Assembly: GCA_031296115.1 (NCBI GenBank) | Contig: JARLGI010000011.1 | Span: 1 to 64,000, forward strand | Source: Acidobacteriota bacterium | GTDB lineage: Bacteria > Acidobacteriota > Terriglobia > Terriglobales > Acidobacteriaceae | Length of the DNA: 64,000 nucleotides | Reading direction: 5' to 3' | Shown here: one piece after another, positions 18,227 through 28,137 of the stretch | Layout of the letters: each line of letters starts with the position of its first letter | How positions within the stretch are numbered: the stretch's first letter is position 1 | Position numbers and translations under genes: made by a program | Notes under the pieces: generated by a model | Seen by the model: only the letters and a program-made list of their open reading frames with translations | Database searches by the model: none | Told to the model about the DNA's origin: nothing

Positions 18227-19651
18227 ATGGCAAGCGGGCAGAAATCCCTCATGGACGTCAAAAACAAACGCGTACTGGTAGTGGGACTGGGCAAGTCGGG
18301 AGTGGCCAGCGCCTTATTTCTGCAGGAGCGCGGCGCGCGCGTTGCCGTTTCCGATGCCAAGTCTCCGGGCCAGCTGCGCGACGAGATTCCCGTCTTGCTG
18401 GATCACAGTATCAGCGTGGAAACCGGGCAGCACGGCGAGCGGACCTTTCGCGACCAGGACTTGATCGTGGTCAGTCCGGGAGTGCCTTACGATGTTCCGC
18501 AACTGGCGCAGGCCCGTTCCATGGGTATCCCGGTCATCGGGGAAATCGAGCTTGCGGCGCGTTATCTCAAAGGCAAGATTGTCGCTATTACCGGCTCCAA
18601 TGGAAAGACCACGGCCACCACTCTCGCGGGCGAAATCCTCGCGGTGAGCGGCAGCAAGGTAATGGTCGGCGGAAACATCGGAACTCCGGCCATCAGCTTC
18701 GTCGCAAACTCGACCGACGATACATGGGTCGTGCTGGAGATCAGCAGTTTCCAGTTGGAAACCATCGAGAGCTTTCATCCGAAGATAGCGGTGGTGTTGA
18801 ATGTGACCCCCGACCACCTTGACCGGCATTACTCATTTGAGAACTATGCCGCCGCAAAGGCACGTGTCTTCGAGAACCAGACTGTCGAAGATTTCGCCGT
18901 ACTGAATGCAGATGACCACACCTGTGTTGAAATGATTTCCAAAACCAAGGCGCAGGTGTATTGGTTCAGCCGCTTACGGGAAATCGAGCGTGGGACATTT
19001 GCCGGCGACGGCTGGATTTTCTGGCGGAACGGCAAGGGTAAACGCGAAATCATGCCGGTCAGTGATATCTCGCTGAAAGGCGCGCACAATCTGGAGAACG
19101 TGCTGGCTGGTGTGTGTGTGGGCATGCTGGCGGGAGTCAAGCCGTCGGATATTCGCAAGGCAGTGGCGCAGTTCAAAGCGGTTGAGCACCGCTTGGAGTA
19201 TGTTGCGACCATCCGCGGCGTGGAGTATTACAACGACTCGAAAGCCACCAACGTTGACGCCACGATTAAGGCGCTAGAGTCGTTCCCCGGCCAGATACAC
19301 CTTATCCTCGGCGGCAAGGACAAGGGCAGCGATTACACCGTCCTGAATGCTCTGCTGGCGGGCAGAGTGAAGCGGGTATACACGGTTGGCGCAGCCGCGC
19401 AGAAGATTGAATCACAGGTGCGTGGAACAGAAGTCGTCAGTGCCGGCACAATTGATGCCGCCGTCAAGCGCGCCAGCGAGTCCGCGACTGCTGGCGACGT
19501 TGTCCTCTTGGCTCCCGCCTGCGCCAGTTTCGATCAGTTCGAAAGCTACGAACATCGCGGACGGGTATTTAAAGACCTGGTGCGTCAAATGGCTTCGCGA
19601 GAGCAGGAGCGCGAGCCCGCCGGCAGCAGCACACGCGGAGGCAGAGAGTAA
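18227..19651 (+). CDS. murD: UDP-MurNAc-L-alanine:D-glutamate ligase
   Basis: About 474 residues. The ORF track start at 18119 lies inside mraY and gives 36 unrelated residues. The ATG at 18227, or the one at 18251 (MDVKNKRVLVVGLGKSG), fits the family N-terminus. The enzyme adds D-glutamate to UDP-MurNAc-L-Ala. The P-loop ITGSNGKTTATTLAG is near residue 120. EISSFQLETIESFHPKIAVVLN, ADDHT, HRLEYV and YNDSKATNVDA follow in Mur ligase order. The TAA stop shares a base with the ftsW ATG. Confidence 0.95.
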   Translation: MASGQKSLMDVKNKRVLVVGLGKSGVASALFLQERGARVAVSDAKSPGQLRDEIPVLLDHSISVETGQHGERTFRDQDLIVVSPGVPYDVPQLAQARSMGIPVIGEIELAARYLKGKIVAITGSNGKTTATTLAGEILAVSGSKVMVGGNIGTPAISFVANSTDDTWVVLEISSFQLETIESFHPKIAVVLNVTPDHLDRHYSFENYAAAKARVFENQTVEDFAVLNADDHTCVEMISKTKAQVYWFSRLREIERGTFAGDGWIFWRNGKGKREIMPVSDISLKGAHNLENVLAGVCVGMLAGVKPSDIRKAVAQFKAVEHRLEYVATIRGVEYYNDSKATNVDATIKALESFPGQIHLILGGKDKGSDYTVLNALLAGRVKRVYTVGAAAQKIESQVRGTEVVSAGTIDAAVKRASESATAGDVVLLAPACASFDQFESYEHRGRVFKDLVRQMASREQEREPAGSSTRGGRE

Positions 19652-20742
19652 TGGCCAAGCGGGTCAGTGTCGATAAATGGCTCTTCACCGTCACTCTGCT
19701 GCTGGTGTTCATCGGACTGGTGATGGTCTTCAGCGCGTCCGCAGTGATGTTGAAGGAGCGCTTCGGCTCGCCCTATGGCTTCCTGCTAAGGCAGATGGCG
19801 TGGGCGGGAGCTGGCATTCTGGCCATGGTGGTCGTGATGAATATTGACTACCGCAAATTCCGGCGGCCGTCGGTGGTATTCACGTTCCTGGGATTTACAT
19901 CTCTGCTGCTGATTGCGGTCTTCCTCTTCCGCGACTCCCACAATACGCATCGCTGGATCAAGTTCGGCGGGTTCTCCTTCCAGCCTTCTGAACTGGCGAA
20001 ACCCGCGACCATCCTCTATCTCGCCTATTTCCTGGAATCCCGTTGGCAGCAGATTACTGATTGGAAGAACGTCTTGCTTCCGGCCGCTGCGCCGACGCTC
20101 TTATTCGCGCTCCTCATCGTCAAAGAACCGGACCTAGGCACAGCCATCGCTTGCGTGGCCATCTCGACCGCAGTCCTGTTTGTGGCCGGGATGAACATGA
20201 AGTACTTCCTCTATGGTTTTGCGGCTTCTGTACTGCCACTCTATTTTCTGATTGTTCGCGTGTCCTGGCGATGGGCGCGCGTGCAAGCCTGGTTCGATCC
20301 CTTCAAGGACCCGCAGGGCAAGGGGTTTCACATCATTCAATCGATGATTGCGGTCAGCACCGGAGGGCTGACCGGCCTTGGTTTGATGGAGGGCAAACAG
20401 AAGCTCTTCTACCTTCCGGAGCCACACACCGACTTCATCTTCGCGGTGACGGCCGAGGAACTGGGCTTGTGGGGCTCACTGTTGGTCATCGTGCTCTTCG
20501 GCATCTTTCTCTATCGCGGCGTTCGCACCGCCTTGCGTACGAACGACATGTTCGCCAAGTTCCTGGCAACCGGCATCACCGCCATGGTGGTGGTGCAGGC
20601 GCTCTTCAACATCAGCGTTGTGCTGGCCATCATGCCGGCGAAAGGCATTCCCCTGCCGTTCATCTCATACGGAGGCTCCTCGCTGTTCATCACCCTGGCC
20701 AGCGTTGGAGTGCTCCTCAACATCACCCAGCAGACCGACTAG
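19651..20742 (+). CDS. ftsW: FtsW peptidoglycan polymerase of the divisome (SEDS family)
   Basis: A 363-residue polytopic protein with about ten membrane helices. SEDS-family signatures are present: [21 protein letters not shown] with the FQPSE block, [25 protein letters not shown], and the C-terminal [13 protein letters not shown]. FtsW polymerises septal glycan strands together with its partner FtsI. Its start overlaps the murD stop by one base (TAATG), so translation is coupled. The length is typical. Confidence 0.95.
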   Translation: MAKRVSVDKWLFTVTLLLVFIGLVMVFSASAVMLKERFGSPYGFLLRQMAWAGAGILAMVVVMNIDYRKFRRPSVVFTFLGFTSLLLIAVFLFRDSHNTHRWIKFGGFSFQPSELAKPATILYLAYFLESRWQQITDWKNVLLPAAAPTLLFALLIVKEPDLGTAIACVAISTAVLFVAGMNMKYFLYGFAASVLPLYFLIVRVSWRWARVQAWFDPFKDPQGKGFHIIQSMIAVSTGGLTGLGLMEGKQKLFYLPEPHTDFIFAVTAEELGLWGSLLVIVLFGIFLYRGVRTALRTNDMFAKFLATGITAMVVVQALFNISVVLAIMPAKGIPLPFISYGGSSLFITLASVGVLLNITQQTD

Positions 20743-20744
20743 TC

Positions 20745-21830
20745 ATGCGTGTGATCGTAGCTGGAGGCGGTACCGGAGGGCACGTGATTCCGGCGCTGGC
20801 CATCGCGCAGGAACTGAAAACACGGTACGACGCCGAAGTGCTTTTCATCGGAACGCAGCGTGGCATTGAGACACGGCTGGTTCCCGCCGCCGGATTCGAG
20901 CTTCGACTGATTAAGGTTGGGGCGTTGAACAAAGTCGATCTTGCGACACGGATCAGGACCGTTCTCGACCTGCCTCGTGCGGTATTCGCGTCGGCCGCGT
21001 TGCTCCGCGAGTTTCGTCCGGACGTAATGGTCGGTGTCGGCGGATACGCTTCCGGCCCTGCGATGCTGGCCGCTGGCATTCTTAACACTCCAACCGTTGC
21101 CTTCGAACCCAACGTGGTTCCAGGAGTCGCCAACCGGCTGGTTGCGCCCCTGGTGAGCGCCGCCGCCGTGCACTTCGAAGCCACCTGCCGCTACTTCCGC
21201 AACTGCCACGTCACCGGCGTCCCGGTGCGGCGCGAATTCTTCAATGTTCCTGTACTTCCCCAAGACACCCGCCCCACGCTGCTGGTATTCGGAGGAAGCC
21301 AGGGAGCGCATGCTATCAACCACGTCGTGCTGCAAGCTTTGCCTGCGCTGATGCAAGCCGTGCCCGCTATCCACCTCATCCATCAGACCGGGGAAAAAGA
21401 TTACGCCGAGGCCCAGGCAGTGTATCTCAGCGCAATGCCGTCTGCCGAGGTTGCGCCCTTCATCGACGACATGCCGGGAGTGTTTGCGCGTGCCGACCTT
21501 TTGGTGTGCCGCTCCGGTGCCAGCACGGTCGCAGAGATCACGGCGGCCGGAAAGCCGGCCATCTTCGTGCCCCTGCCAACCGCCGCTGATGACCATCAAC
21601 GCTACAACGCGGAGGCTTTGCTGAAGAGTGACGCGGCCCGGCTGATACCACAGCCGGAGCTTTCCGTGCAACGACTGGTGATGGAAGTGGCTTCTTTACT
21701 GCAGGACCGGCTACGCCTGGCGATAATGTCCACCGAGGCGCGCCGCCTGGCGCATCCCGATGCAGCTTCGACAATTGCCGCCTTGGTCGCGCGGGTAGCT
21801 GGCGTCGCCGGCCAACAAGCGGTAGCCTAG
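20745..21830 (+). CDS. murG: UDP-GlcNAc:lipid I N-acetylglucosaminyltransferase (lipid II synthase)
   Basis: 361 residues from the ATG at 20745, two bases after the ftsW stop. The ORF track extends the frame upstream through ftsW, which is an artefact. The first glycine loop is [19 protein letters not shown]. The acceptor-domain phrase [15 protein letters not shown] and the donor-domain phrases [11 protein letters not shown] and [24 protein letters not shown] match the GT28 family. MurG converts lipid I to lipid II at the inner face of the cytoplasmic membrane. Confidence 0.96.
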   Translation: MRVIVAGGGTGGHVIPALAIAQELKTRYDAEVLFIGTQRGIETRLVPAAGFELRLIKVGALNKVDLATRIRTVLDLPRAVFASAALLREFRPDVMVGVGGYASGPAMLAAGILNTPTVAFEPNVVPGVANRLVAPLVSAAAVHFEATCRYFRNCHVTGVPVRREFFNVPVLPQDTRPTLLVFGGSQGAHAINHVVLQALPALMQAVPAIHLIHQTGEKDYAEAQAVYLSAMPSAEVAPFIDDMPGVFARADLLVCRSGASTVAEITAAGKPAIFVPLPTAADDHQRYNAEALLKSDAARLIPQPELSVQRLVMEVASLLQDRLRLAIMSTEARRLAHPDAASTIAALVARVAGVAGQQAVA

Positions 21831-21845
21831 AGGCTCGTCCCTCGC

Positions 21846-23252
21846 ATGTTTGCCAAAATCCAGCACGTGCATTTTGTCGGCATCGGCGGTATCGGCATGA
21901 GCGGCATCGCCGAGGTGCTGCTCAATCTCGGATACAAGGTCTCGGGCTCCGATTTGAAGACTTCGCCGGTGACCGACCGGCTGGCGGCCTTGGGGGCGGC
22001 GATCTACCAGGGGCACGGCGAGCAGAACATTGCCGGAGCCGAGGTCGTGATTATCAGCTCAGCCGTCACTCACAACAATCCTGAGGTTGTCGCTGCCCAG
22101 CAGCAGCACGTCCCTGTCATTCAGCGGGCCGAGATGCTGGCGGAGCTGATGCGGCTGAAGTATGGCATCGCTATCGCCGGCATGCACGGCAAGACCACGA
22201 CGACCTCCATGGTAGCGGCGGTGCTGGCTGCGGGAGGACTCGATCCGACGGTGGTCGTTGGCGGCCGGGTGGATGCCATGGGCTCCAATGCGCGCTTGGG
22301 CAAGTCGCAGTACCTGGTCGCGGAAGCCGATGAGAGCGATCGCTCGTTCCTGAAGCTCTCACCAATACTGGCGGTTGTGACCAATCTTGATCGCGAGCAC
22401 ATGGACTGCTACCGCGACATGCGTGACGTGAGGAAGACATTTCTGGAATTCATGGATCGCGTGCCTTTTTATGGGATGGTGGTCGCTTGCAACGACAACG
22501 ACGATCTGCGACGCCTGCTGCCCGCGGTGCGACGGCGCACGCTCACTTACGGAACGCGCGAGGGCTCCGATTTTTACATCTCCGAGGTGCGCTTCGGAAA
22601 TCGGGGACAGGGCACGGCCCTTTGCAGTTTCAACGTGTCCTACCGCGGCGAGAATTTTGGCGAGTTTCGCCTGAGGGTTCCCGGCGAGCATAACGTCAGG
22701 AACGCCACGGCCGCGATTGCCGTCGGAATCGGACTGGACGTGCCGGCGGACGATATCCGCCGGGGGCTGGAAGAATTCAACGGCGTGGACCGGCGCTTCC
22801 AGTTGATTGGAAGCGCGAATGGCGTGGCGATTATCGACGATTACGGGCACCACCCAACAGAAATCCGCGCCACGCTGGCGGAGGCAAGGCAGTGCGGCTG
22901 CGGCAAGGTGCATGTCATCTTTCAACCCCACCGCTACACCCGGACCCAACTCCTGCTGGACGAGTTCTTGGCTGCGTTCCGCGACGCCGATTCGGTGATT
23001 GTTCTCGATATCTACCCAGCCAGTGAGCCGCCGATACCAGGAATCACCGGGGAGCTATTGGCCAGCCGTATTGCCGGGGCAGGGAAACGGCCAGTGTCCT
23101 ATGTTCCGTCTTTCGCCGATGCCGCGATACTCGCCACCGGCATGGCGCACGCCGGAGACATGATCCTCACCCTGGGCGCCGGAAACATCTCGCAGCTCCC
23201 TCCTAAGCTTCTGGAGACCCTACAAAGCCTAAGCCCAACGGTTACCGAGTAG
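21846..23252 (+). CDS. murC: UDP-MurNAc:L-alanine ligase
   Basis: A 468-residue Mur ligase that adds the first L-alanine to UDP-MurNAc. The N-terminal Rossmann segment HFVGIGGIGMSGIAEVLL and the ATP loop AGMHGKTTTTSMVA (near residue 112) are clear. IIDDYGHHPTEIRATL and FQPHRYTRT in the C-terminal domain are MurC signatures. In many bacteria murB and ddl follow murC. Here the next gene is ftsQ, so murB must be elsewhere in the genome. Confidence 0.96.
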   Translation: MFAKIQHVHFVGIGGIGMSGIAEVLLNLGYKVSGSDLKTSPVTDRLAALGAAIYQGHGEQNIAGAEVVIISSAVTHNNPEVVAAQQQHVPVIQRAEMLAELMRLKYGIAIAGMHGKTTTTSMVAAVLAAGGLDPTVVVGGRVDAMGSNARLGKSQYLVAEADESDRSFLKLSPILAVVTNLDREHMDCYRDMRDVRKTFLEFMDRVPFYGMVVACNDNDDLRRLLPAVRRRTLTYGTREGSDFYISEVRFGNRGQGTALCSFNVSYRGENFGEFRLRVPGEHNVRNATAAIAVGIGLDVPADDIRRGLEEFNGVDRRFQLIGSANGVAIIDDYGHHPTEIRATLAEARQCGCGKVHVIFQPHRYTRTQLLLDEFLAAFRDADSVIVLDIYPASEPPIPGITGELLASRIAGAGKRPVSYVPSFADAAILATGMAHAGDMILTLGAGNISQLPPKLLETLQSLSPTVTE

Positions 23253-23418
23253 CCCCGCGCCTTCCTCCTTGCGAGGTGACTCAAACGTCGGCACGTTTAC
23301 TCTTGTGGTTCAAAGGTGTGGGGAATGCCCTGCGCCCGACTCTCTGTCTCCGCAGCGGCGGAGAAAACGGTTATAGTGAGGCGAATGGCCGAAGTTTTAG
23401 GGGTTTCGTCCACTTCTC

Positions 23419-24459
23419 ATGGTGCGGAAGGCTTCGTTCACAGCGACGGAAGAAGAGCTTGATGACGTAGCCGGCGAAGCCGCGTCCCGATCGCGGACCT
23501 ATAACGAATCGCCGCTCGACGCCCGCATGCTCGACCTCGATGACGAGGCAGAATCGCCGTTTCTGCGCGGTCAGAAGCGGGTGCCGGTACGGCGCGGGCC
23601 GCTTCCGCGCAAAGCCGCAAGCCGCCTCAAGGTCGGGCTGGTTTTGGCAGCGCTGATGGTTTGCGCCGGTTTGATCTGGTTCTTCGCGCACCGTTACGCT
23701 GTTCAATCGTGGCGGTTTCGCATCGATTCCAGCGATGACATTGTTGTTTCCGGCGCCCACAATGTCAGCCGCTCGCAGGTCATGGACATCATGGCGGCGG
23801 ACATCGACCGCAATGTCTTTTTTGTTCCACTCGATCTTCGGAAAAAACAACTGGAGCAGATTTCGTGGGTGCAGTCGGCATCAGTGGCCCGCATCCTGCC
23901 CAATCGCATCACGATTACACTTGGTGAACGAACGCCGGTTGCTTTTGTCGATATCGACTCGCATATCGAGTTGATCGATGCCCAGGGCGTGGTCATGGAT
24001 CCGCCGGTGGGCGCGCAGGCGAGTTATTCTTTCCCGGTTGTGCTTGGGACGGCGGAGACCGATCCCCTTTCGACTCGCGCGGCGCAGATGAAGATTTACA
24101 TGCGGCTGATGAAGGAGCTCGACGCCGGTGGAGCGCACTATTCCCGCGATCTTAGCGATGTGGACCTGTCTGAACCAGACGACGTGAAAGCCACCGTTAC
24201 TGATCCTCAGGGTGCCGTCCTGGTACATCTGGGCTCGTCGAATTTTCTCGAGCGCTTTAAGATTTACGTGGCCCACGTGCAGGAGTGGAGGACCCAGTTC
24301 CCGAAGCTGAAATCCGTGGATCTGCGTTACGAACACCAGGTCATCGTCAATCCAGATGTGGTGAGCGTCGCCAGCATTGGCGATAGTCCGGCCCCTGAAG
24401 CCAAGCCGGAAGCAGCACCGAAAAAGACGACTGTACCGCATAAGAAGAAGCACACGTAG
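23419..24459 (+). CDS. ftsQ: FtsQ/DivIB division protein (POTRA domain)
   Basis: A 346-residue bitopic protein. A charged cytoplasmic N-terminus of about 68 residues is followed by one membrane span (LKVGLVLAALMVCAGLIWFF). The extracytoplasmic POTRA domain begins around IDSSDDIVVSGAHNVSRSQV. The FtsQ domain follows (SWVQSASVARILPNRITI). The C-terminus is Pro/Lys-rich. FtsQ links early and late divisome proteins. The start has no clear ribosome binding site, and about 165 bases separate it from murC. Confidence 0.88.
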   Translation: MVRKASFTATEEELDDVAGEAASRSRTYNESPLDARMLDLDDEAESPFLRGQKRVPVRRGPLPRKAASRLKVGLVLAALMVCAGLIWFFAHRYAVQSWRFRIDSSDDIVVSGAHNVSRSQVMDIMAADIDRNVFFVPLDLRKKQLEQISWVQSASVARILPNRITITLGERTPVAFVDIDSHIELIDAQGVVMDPPVGAQASYSFPVVLGTAETDPLSTRAAQMKIYMRLMKELDAGGAHYSRDLSDVDLSEPDDVKATVTDPQGAVLVHLGSSNFLERFKIYVAHVQEWRTQFPKLKSVDLRYEHQVIVNPDVVSVASIGDSPAPEAKPEAAPKKTTVPHKKKHT

Positions 24460-24462
24460 AAG

Positions 24463-25683
24463 ATGGGAAGCCAAACGGAAAACCTGTTAACCGTGGTGGA
24501 TGTCGGTAGCGCCAAGACGTGCGTTATCGTTGCCGAAGTGAACGACTACGCCTTGCGATATCGTGGGCATGGCATCTCCGATTCGCGGGGCATGCGCAAG
24601 GGCGTGGTCGCCGACCTCGACAAAGCCGTTGACTCCATCAAGAAGGCGGTGGAAGAGGCGGAGAATGTAGCCCAGGCCCCGGTCGAGCATGCGCTGGTAG
24701 GGGTCGCCGGTTCTCACATTCGCGGCGTAAACAGTCATGGGGGCATTGTCCTGGGCTCGCGTTCGCGCGAAATCAGCCGCGACGACGTGCGCCAGGCAGT
24801 GGAAAAGGCGCGCAGCATCGCCATGCCGGAGGACCGCGAGGCCCTGCACCTGCTTCCGCAGGAATTTATCGTGGACAACCAGGGCGGCGTGCACGATCCC
24901 GCCGGCCTGATGGGAAGAAAGCTGGAAGCGCGCGTCCACGTCGTGACGGCTGGAACGACGGCCATGCAAAATGTGGTTTCGGCCGTGAACCGCGTGGGCA
25001 TCCATGTTGACGACACCGTGTTCGAAGCCCTGGCGTGCGCCGACTCGGTGCTGCAGACCGACGAGCGGGAACTCGGTGTCTGCCTGGTGGACATCGGCGC
25101 CGGCTCGACCGACCTTATCGTATATTTCGAAGGCGTGGTGATTCACACCGGTGCCGTCCCCGTTGGGGGCGATCATTTTACCAACGATATTGGCGTAGGC
25201 TTCCGCACCCCGATTCCTGACGCCGAGAGCATCAAGAAGATGTTTGGCTGCGCCATCGTCACGCGCATTTCCGAGGGTAACGAGATTGAGGTGCCGTCCG
25301 TCGGCGACCGGCCGTCGCGCCTGATGCAGCAACGCATGTTGGGCGAAATTCTCGAGCCCCGCTCGCGAGAACTGATGGAACTGCTGCGTGATCATCTGCG
25401 CCATGCGCGCATCATTGACCTGCTCGGCGCCGGGCTGGTCTTCACCGGCGGTGGCTCACGCCTGACCGGACTTCTCGAAGTTGCGGATGACATACTGCGC
25501 CGGCCGGTGCGGCTCGGCTACCCGGTTCCCATCGCCAAGCTGCCGTCGAACTTGTTGGAGCCGGAATTTGCTACCGCGATTGGCATGGTGCTCTACGGTC
25601 ACCGCGCGCGGCAGGCGCGCATGAACATCGATCGCGGACTCGGAGCGAAACTCAAGGCCTTGTTTGCCAGGCAAAACGCTTAG
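24463..25683 (+). CDS. ftsA: FtsA, actin-like membrane tether of FtsZ
   Basis: A 406-residue actin-fold ATPase that anchors FtsZ to the membrane. The phosphate-1 motif is VVDVGSAKTCVIVAEV and the phosphate-2 motif is VDIGAGSTDLIVYFEG. The FtsA-specific 1C subdomain contains VKGVVADLDK-like sequence and HLLPQEFIVD. LVFTGGGSRLTGL is the adenosine motif. The C-terminal end (GLGAKLKALFARQ) is a short amphipathic helix of the membrane-targeting kind. The ATG is three bases after the ftsQ stop. Confidence 0.95.
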   Translation: MGSQTENLLTVVDVGSAKTCVIVAEVNDYALRYRGHGISDSRGMRKGVVADLDKAVDSIKKAVEEAENVAQAPVEHALVGVAGSHIRGVNSHGGIVLGSRSREISRDDVRQAVEKARSIAMPEDREALHLLPQEFIVDNQGGVHDPAGLMGRKLEARVHVVTAGTTAMQNVVSAVNRVGIHVDDTVFEALACADSVLQTDERELGVCLVDIGAGSTDLIVYFEGVVIHTGAVPVGGDHFTNDIGVGFRTPIPDAESIKKMFGCAIVTRISEGNEIEVPSVGDRPSRLMQQRMLGEILEPRSRELMELLRDHLRHARIIDLLGAGLVFTGGGSRLTGLLEVADDILRRPVRLGYPVPIAKLPSNLLEPEFATAIGMVLYGHRARQARMNIDRGLGAKLKALFARQNA

Positions 25684-25730
25684 CACATTGACCAGAAGAG
25701 CACTGTCAGCGCGGTGTTAGGGGAGTAGAG

Positions 25731-27083
25731 ATGATTGAAGACTTCAACGACAAGAGCGAGCCGGAAAACGATATTCGCATTCACTTCAACGAAGAGCTGC
25801 TGAATAGCGCCAAGATCAAGGTCATTGGCGTGGGCGGCGGCGGCGGCAACGCCGTCAATCGCATGATCGCCTCCCACTTGGAAGGCGTGGAGTTTGTCGT
25901 TGCCAACACCGATCTGCAGGCACTGAAGCTCTCCAATGCGCCGGTGAAGATCCAGCTTGGCGTCAAGCTGACCAACGGTCTGGGCGCGGGGGCAAATCCG
26001 GAAGTCGGCCGCAAAGCCGCGCTGGAAGACGCCGACAAAATCATCGAAGCGCTCGAAGGCGCCGACATGGTCTTTGTGACCACCGGACTGGGCGGCGGGA
26101 CCGGCACCGGGGCCGCGCCGATTATCGCTTCACTGGCCAGCGAGATGGGCGCCCTGACGGTTGCGGTGGTAACCAAGCCGTTTGCCTTTGAGGGCAAACG
26201 CCGCCAGAACCAGGCGGAACGCGGCTTGCGGGAGCTGATTGATTCGGTGGACACCACCGTGGTCATCCCTAACGAGAAACTGCTGGCCGTCGCCAAGGAC
26301 GCCGGATTCTTCGAGTCCTTCCGCGTGGCCGACGACATCCTGCGCCAGGCCGTGCAGGGCATTTCCGACATCATCACGATTCCCGGCATCATCAACCGCG
26401 ACTTTGCCGACGTGAAGACAATTATGGCCGGCATGGGTTATGCGGTGATGGGCACGGCGACCGCCAGGGGAGAAGGTCGCGCCACGCTGGCCGCCCAAGC
26501 GGCGATTGCGTCGCCGCTGCTTGAAGCGGGCGCCATCGACGGTGCACGTGGCATCCTCATCAACGTTACCGGCTCCAGTTCGCTGCGGCTGGCCGAAGTG
26601 AATGAGGCCTCCACCATCATTCAGAGCGCTGCCCACGAGGACGCCAACATCATTTTTGGCGCTGTGCTCGACGAGAAGATGAAGGACGAGGTGAAGATTA
26701 CGGTCATCGCCACCGGCTTCCGAGCTGTGCCACGGCGTGAGCATTCCAGTCCAGTCGCCGACCTTGCTCACAACGCCCGCGCTGCCGCTGCCAGCGTGAA
26801 TGCCACGTACGAGGTGGCTGGTGCGCCCGCCAGGCCGGAGCCCGCGCGACCGGCGGAACCTGAGACGCAGCGCGCGACGGAGCGCCCGCAGCCGGTCCAG
26901 TATCTACCCGACAATTTGGACGATATCTCGGAGATTGTGCGGCACGCCGAACCACTGGAAGAAACTTGCAAAACGCGGGAGGAAGCTCCAGCGATTGAGA
27001 CGGTCAGCAGCAGCGTCGACATCACTTACAACGCCGACGACCTGGAGATTCCGGCCTTCCTACGCAAGCGGGGAGAGAGCTAA
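25731..27083 (+). CDS. ftsZ: FtsZ, tubulin-like division GTPase
   Basis: A 450-residue GTPase that forms the Z ring. [18 protein letters not shown] starts the GTP-binding domain. The tubulin signature [11 protein letters not shown] is near residue 125, and the T7 loop [16 protein letters not shown] completes the catalytic site of the neighbouring subunit. A variable Pro/Glu/Arg-rich linker of about 100 residues leads to the C-terminal peptide [10 protein letters not shown], the binding site for FtsA and other partners. A gggg-agtagag site precedes the ATG. It is the last gene of the cluster. Confidence 0.97.
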   Translation: MIEDFNDKSEPENDIRIHFNEELLNSAKIKVIGVGGGGGNAVNRMIASHLEGVEFVVANTDLQALKLSNAPVKIQLGVKLTNGLGAGANPEVGRKAALEDADKIIEALEGADMVFVTTGLGGGTGTGAAPIIASLASEMGALTVAVVTKPFAFEGKRRQNQAERGLRELIDSVDTTVVIPNEKLLAVAKDAGFFESFRVADDILRQAVQGISDIITIPGIINRDFADVKTIMAGMGYAVMGTATARGEGRATLAAQAAIASPLLEAGAIDGARGILINVTGSSSLRLAEVNEASTIIQSAAHEDANIIFGAVLDEKMKDEVKITVIATGFRAVPRREHSSPVADLAHNARAAAASVNATYEVAGAPARPEPARPAEPETQRATERPQPVQYLPDNLDDISEIVRHAEPLEETCKTREEAPAIETVSSSVDITYNADDLEIPAFLRKRGES

Positions 27084-27092
27084 GCGCAACCA

Positions 27093-27127
27093 CCAGGGGT
27101 TAGGGGCAAGCCGCCCTTAGCCTCTGG
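27093..27127. terminator. Hairpin terminator between convergent ftsZ and lgt
   Basis: A 15-base-pair stem with three wobble pairs (CCAGGGGTTAGGGGC against GCCCTTAGCCTCTGG, loop aagcc) ends just past the lgt stop and is followed on the plus strand by ctccttctttc. It probably stops dcw transcription. Confidence 0.6.
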
Positions 27128-27926
27128 CTCCTTCTTTCGCCACCACCGGTGGAGTCAGGGCCGCGCGGCGCATCCACAACAGGCCTCCGGCAATTACCAG
27201 CACCAGTGCGATCGCCTGGGTTCCCGACATGAAACCGAGGAACTCGCCGCGTCCCGGATCGCCACGGAAGAACTCGATGAAATAACGCGCGACGCCGTAG
27301 ATGATCATGTACGTGCCGATGATCTCGCCCTCAAACTTCTTGCGGCGGATGAGCCACACTAGGGAAAGGCAATTCGCCAGCTCGACAATCATCTCGTAGA
27401 TCTGGGTGGGATGCACCGGCACATTCAGCGGAGTGCCAACAATTTCATTGGCCAGGGGATTGTGGAATGTCACCGCCCAAGGCACATGAGTCTCGCGTCC
27501 CCAGCAGCAGCCTGCCGCGAAGCAGCCAACGCGCCCGAAGGCGTGTCCCAGCGCCAGGCCGGGCGCGAACACGTCGCAAGTGCGCAGCACCGGCAGGTTG
27601 TTGCTGCGCATGTACCAGATGCACATGATGAGCGCCAGCACGAAGCCGCCCGACCATACTCCGCCCGCCTGGAAGGTGGACAGGCTGAACACCTCGCCCG
27701 GGCGGTCGCGGTAGTAGCTGAAATCCACCAGGATCATCAGGATCTTCGCGCCGATGATGCCGGAGAGAATCGCGATGATGCCGAGGTTCCAGAGCTTCTC
27801 GGGATCAAGTCCCTGTTCGCGGCCGAGCTTGACTATGAGCATCAGGCCGAAAATCAGGCCAAGCGCGGCCATCAGGCCGTAAGTGGGCAGGCTGAAGTTG
27901 CCAAGATGAAATAGACGGGGAAACAC
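27117..27926 (-). CDS. lgt: Prolipoprotein diacylglyceryl transferase
   Basis: A 269-residue membrane enzyme that moves a diacylglyceryl group from phosphatidylglycerol to the lipobox cysteine of prolipoproteins. Seven hydrophobic segments are visible. The Lgt signature, with the essential arginine, is HAFGRVGCFAAGCCWGRET. VHPTQIYEM and RYFIEFFRGDPGR are further conserved blocks. The enzyme acts at the cytoplasmic membrane, ahead of signal peptidase II. It converges with ftsZ. The N-terminus MFPRLFHLGNFSLPTYGLM is typical. Confidence 0.95.
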   Translation of the reverse strand: MFPRLFHLGNFSLPTYGLMAALGLIFGLMLIVKLGREQGLDPEKLWNLGIIAILSGIIGAKILMILVDFSYYRDRPGEVFSLSTFQAGGVWSGGFVLALIMCIWYMRSNNLPVLRTCDVFAPGLALGHAFGRVGCFAAGCCWGRETHVPWAVTFHNPLANEIVGTPLNVPVHPTQIYEMIVELANCLSLVWLIRRKKFEGEIIGTYMIIYGVARYFIEFFRGDPGRGEFLGFMSGTQAIALVLVIAGGLLWMRRAALTPPVVAKEGARG

Positions 27927-27966
27927 AGTCCTATTTTAGATGCAAACCAAGCTGGCGGGCTTCAGG

Positions 27967-28008
27967 AGCGATTAGCAAGGAGCAACTAGCAACTAGCGAC
28001 TAGCCAAA
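27967..28008 (+). repeat. Heptanucleotide repeat array A (AGCAACT-type, about 6 units)
   Basis: Six consecutive 7-base units: AGCGATT, AGCAAGG, AGCAACT, AGCAACT, AGCGACT, AGCCAAA. It lies about 40 bases upstream of lgt and faces array B in inverted orientation. Confidence 0.75.
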
Positions 28009-28090
28009 ACACCAAACTGGCGAGCACACCGACAACTCGCGCGTCCTGCAAGATCCGCTAGCCGCGAGAAAGACCAAAAACAATAGACGC

Positions 28091-28132
28091 CAATTGGGCG
28101 CTAGTTGCTAGTCACTAATCGCCAGTTGCTAA
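28091..28132 (-). repeat. Heptanucleotide repeat array B (inverted copy of the array A unit)
   Basis: Read on the minus strand it gives AGCAACT, GGCGATT, AGTGACT, AGCAACT, AGCGCCC in 7-base steps. It begins directly after the 3' end of the predicted 6S RNA. Together with array A it could form a large hairpin about 165 bases long. Confidence 0.7.
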
Positions 28133-28137
28133 GAAAC

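Noticed and set aside
20061-20744. N-terminal 228 residues of the 589-residue ORF that contains MurG
   Set aside because: It overlaps ftsW in another frame. The MurG family start is the ATG at 20745.
27967-28132. Possible CRISPR array
   Set aside because: The units are 7 bases long with no spacers and no cas genes are nearby.
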